From IMG/VR virus record IMGVR_UViG_3300007539_000265, positions 1-21,749 of that record: a stretch of DNA of 21,749 nucleotides; one strand, given 5' to 3'. The notes under the pieces were generated by a model. That model ran no database searches and was not told where the DNA came from. It saw only the letters and a list, made by a program, of their open reading frames with translations. This document shows positions 20,691 to 21,749 of the stretch, in pieces. The position numbers and the translations under genes are program-made. Position 1 is the stretch's first letter; each line of letters opens with the position of its first letter. Source of the DNA: a virus.

Positions 20691-20732
20691 TTGAAATGGG
20701 TCGGATCTCGTGTATTCTATAAGAGTCAAAGG
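20691..20732 (+). promoter_or_regulatory. Early promoter/leader module, copy 6
   Basis: TTGAAA (20691-20696), 16-base spacer, TATTCT (20713-20718), then ATAAGAGTCAAAGGA. Gene start at 20754. Confidence 0.68.
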
Positions 20733-20753
20733 AACACAACTCAAACAACTTCA

Positions 20754-20942
20754 ATGCTTTCCTCTCAAGAAACCTGCGCCGCTATCTATCGTCAACTGTT
20801 CACAGATGCTGAGTGGCAAATCATCGATTATGCGCTGAGTGAGTATCAAGATCATCTGGACGAAGATGATAACGAGATTGCAATCTTCAATTCAATTCAA
20901 GCAAAACTCAACGCAATCTTCACTTTGACTGACAACAAATGA
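20754..20942 (+). CDS. Small hypothetical protein (62 aa)
   Basis: ATG 20754 is used because the longer frame (from 20688) would begin upstream of the promoter. Acidic, helical (AIYRQLFTDAEWQIIDYALS, DEDDNEIAIFNSIQAKLNAI). No family recognised. ATGA overlap with the next gene. Confidence 0.68.
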   Translation: MLSSQETCAAIYRQLFTDAEWQIIDYALSEYQDHLDEDDNEIAIFNSIQAKLNAIFTLTDNK

Positions 20943-21127
20943 TGACAGTAGATTATACAATTACTGTCAAAACTAATGAGGGCACAGTATCATTCATGAG
21001 ACAAATGCCAAGTAAACCAAAGACGCAAAAAACGATAAAATCACATAATACTAGACTCGAAAAGTATGCGATGAAAATGTATCCTAATTGGGAGGAAATC
21101 GAAATCAAGATGTTGTGTGACAGTTAG
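20939..21127 (+). CDS. Small basic hypothetical protein (62 aa)
   Basis: ATGA-coupled. Begins with a beta hairpin (MMTVDYTITVKTNEGTVSF), then a Lys-rich segment (KPKTQKTIKSHNTRLEKYAM) and a short acidic end. The basic middle could touch nucleic acid; no family recognised. Confidence 0.65.
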   Translation: MMTVDYTITVKTNEGTVSFMRQMPSKPKTQKTIKSHNTRLEKYAMKMYPNWEEIEIKMLCDS

Positions 21128-21145
21128 ATCAGCTGCACAGTACCC

Positions 21146-21180
21146 ATAGACCTGCACCCCATATGGTCTATTATATGTTC
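21146..21180 (+). promoter_or_regulatory. Inverted repeat overlapping an early promoter
   Basis: ATAGACC (21146-21152) and GGTCTAT (21165-21171) are perfect 7-base arms around a 12-base loop; the right arm runs into TATTAT (21169-21174), a likely -10. GGGAGGGGA follows at 21184-21192, as after promoter copy 1 (GGAGGGGA). Looks like a repressible promoter or a terminator-promoter overlap. Confidence 0.5.
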
Positions 21181-21236
21181 ATCGGGAGGGGATCACACTC
21201 CAACCGACACTAACCACACTCTCTTCAATTCTCATC

Positions 21237-21581
21237 ATGCGTAAGATCGAATCTCAGATGATCGATGCAATCAACGCCAACAAAAACTGGAAGTCTGCTA
21301 ACACTGAGGTCCGCACGGATGATAACAATGAATCCCGTGTTTTTCTCCATGGCAATCACATCGCCACTGTGACTGATGATAACATGATGATCATGGATGG
21401 TGGTTGGCAGAGCAACACTACCAAATCACGATTGAACGCTCTATGTGATGCTTTCTGCTGCACTGGTGAGTGTGTATTCCAGAAAGATTTTGTCTGGTAT
21501 GTGCGTCACTTCGTTGGTAAAATCAATGGTCAAGATGTATTCAAAACCAACCAGTTTTACAATGGTTACACCTTCGCTTGA
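21237..21581 (+). CDS. Conserved phage hypothetical (114 aa)
   Basis: Matches in style a small protein common in cyanophage early regions: MRKIESQMIDAINANKNWKS, NTEVR, VFLHGNHIATV, TTKSRLNALCDAF, VFQKDFVWYV and the ending NGYTFA. N-terminal helix then beta strands. Function unknown. A leader of about 55 nt precedes it. Confidence 0.78.
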   Translation: MRKIESQMIDAINANKNWKSANTEVRTDDNNESRVFLHGNHIATVTDDNMMIMDGGWQSNTTKSRLNALCDAFCCTGECVFQKDFVWYVRHFVGKINGQDVFKTNQFYNGYTFA

Positions 21582-21615
21582 TCCTCTTATTTGAACCTCT
21601 ATCTAACACTTTATT

Positions 21616-21749
21616 ATGGCAAAAACTTCACTCAAAAAACTCACTATTCTGATGGAGTCTTATCAGTTTGAACTACACAGAGACAACAAACATTTGGTCT
21701 GGAAACATAGACTCACAGGAGCACAAATCTACACTTCGAAGACATCTTC
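21616..21749 (+). CDS. HicA/YcfA-like small protein (3' truncated)
   Basis: Runs off the window end; 44 residues visible. MAKTSLKKLTILMESYQFEL is followed by HRDNKHLVWKHRLTGAQI. The order helix, then R-x-x-x-K/S-H-x-x-h-x-x-H/h resembles the dsRNA-binding-like HicA fold, where a His in a G-S-H-like turn is catalytic. The usual GSH is NKH here. Tentative. Confidence 0.5.
   Translation, partial: MAKTSLKKLTILMESYQFELHRDNKHLVWKHRLTGAQIYTSKTS

Noticed and set aside
1-21749. CRISPR array, insertion sequences, attachment site, photosynthesis genes
   Set aside because: No evenly spaced direct repeats, transposase or integrase motifs, and no psbA/psbD/hli-like protein were seen.

Overview
The window reads as part of a T4-like marine cyanophage genome (a myovirus infecting Synechococcus or Prochlorococcus). 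Reasons: every credible gene is on the + strand and tightly packed, often with ATGA or TGATG overlaps. T4-type late promoters (TATAAATA) sit just before tail-fibre genes. There is a tail-collar fibre, a run of 2-oxoglutarate/Fe(II) oxygenases, a flavin-dependent tryptophan halogenase homologue, and a long tail of tiny early-type genes behind sigma70-like promoters. No tRNA, rRNA, insertion sequence, CRISPR array or photosynthesis gene was recognised.

Layout. (1) 1-5.8 kb, fibre/adhesin region: the 3' part of a collar-domain fibre, a 566-aa repeat-containing fibre, a stand-alone copy of that fibre's C-terminal domain, a prolyl-4-hydroxylase-like enzyme, a collagen/polyglycine-like adhesin and a small acidic protein. 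(2) 5.8-8.1 kb: two conserved hypotheticals (one possibly a fibre-assembly protein) and two more 2OG-Fe(II) oxygenases, closed by a strong terminator at 8102-8132. (3) 8.1-8.44 kb: a 37-codon ORF and a densely folded intergenic region with two sigma70-like promoters. (4) 8.44-11.6 kb: a ParB-like protein and, from a second promoter, an SF2 helicase with two small downstream genes. (5) 11.6-14.9 kb: tryptophan halogenase homologue, DUF6445-like partner, small genes and a protein with two AbrB-like hairpin repeats. (6) 14.9-21.7 kb: about twenty small genes in short operons. Most operons start with the same promoter/leader module (TGTAT then a GAGTCAAAGG-like box), usually just behind a hairpin. 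Recognisable members are another 2OG-oxygenase-like protein, a ligase-like nucleotidyltransferase, a small HExxH protein and several conserved small phage proteins.

How the parts fit. Late promoters drive the fibres. A prolyl-hydroxylase-like gene directly precedes, and carries the probable late promoter of, a protein built of Gly-Asn-Pro-Gly units, which suggests phage-directed modification of its own adhesin. The helicase/ParB-like block and the early cassette use CGN arginine codons almost exclusively, while the halogenase and oxygenase blocks prefer AGA, so the window looks like a mosaic of at least two expression or ancestry classes. All functions are read from motifs; none was confirmed by a database search.
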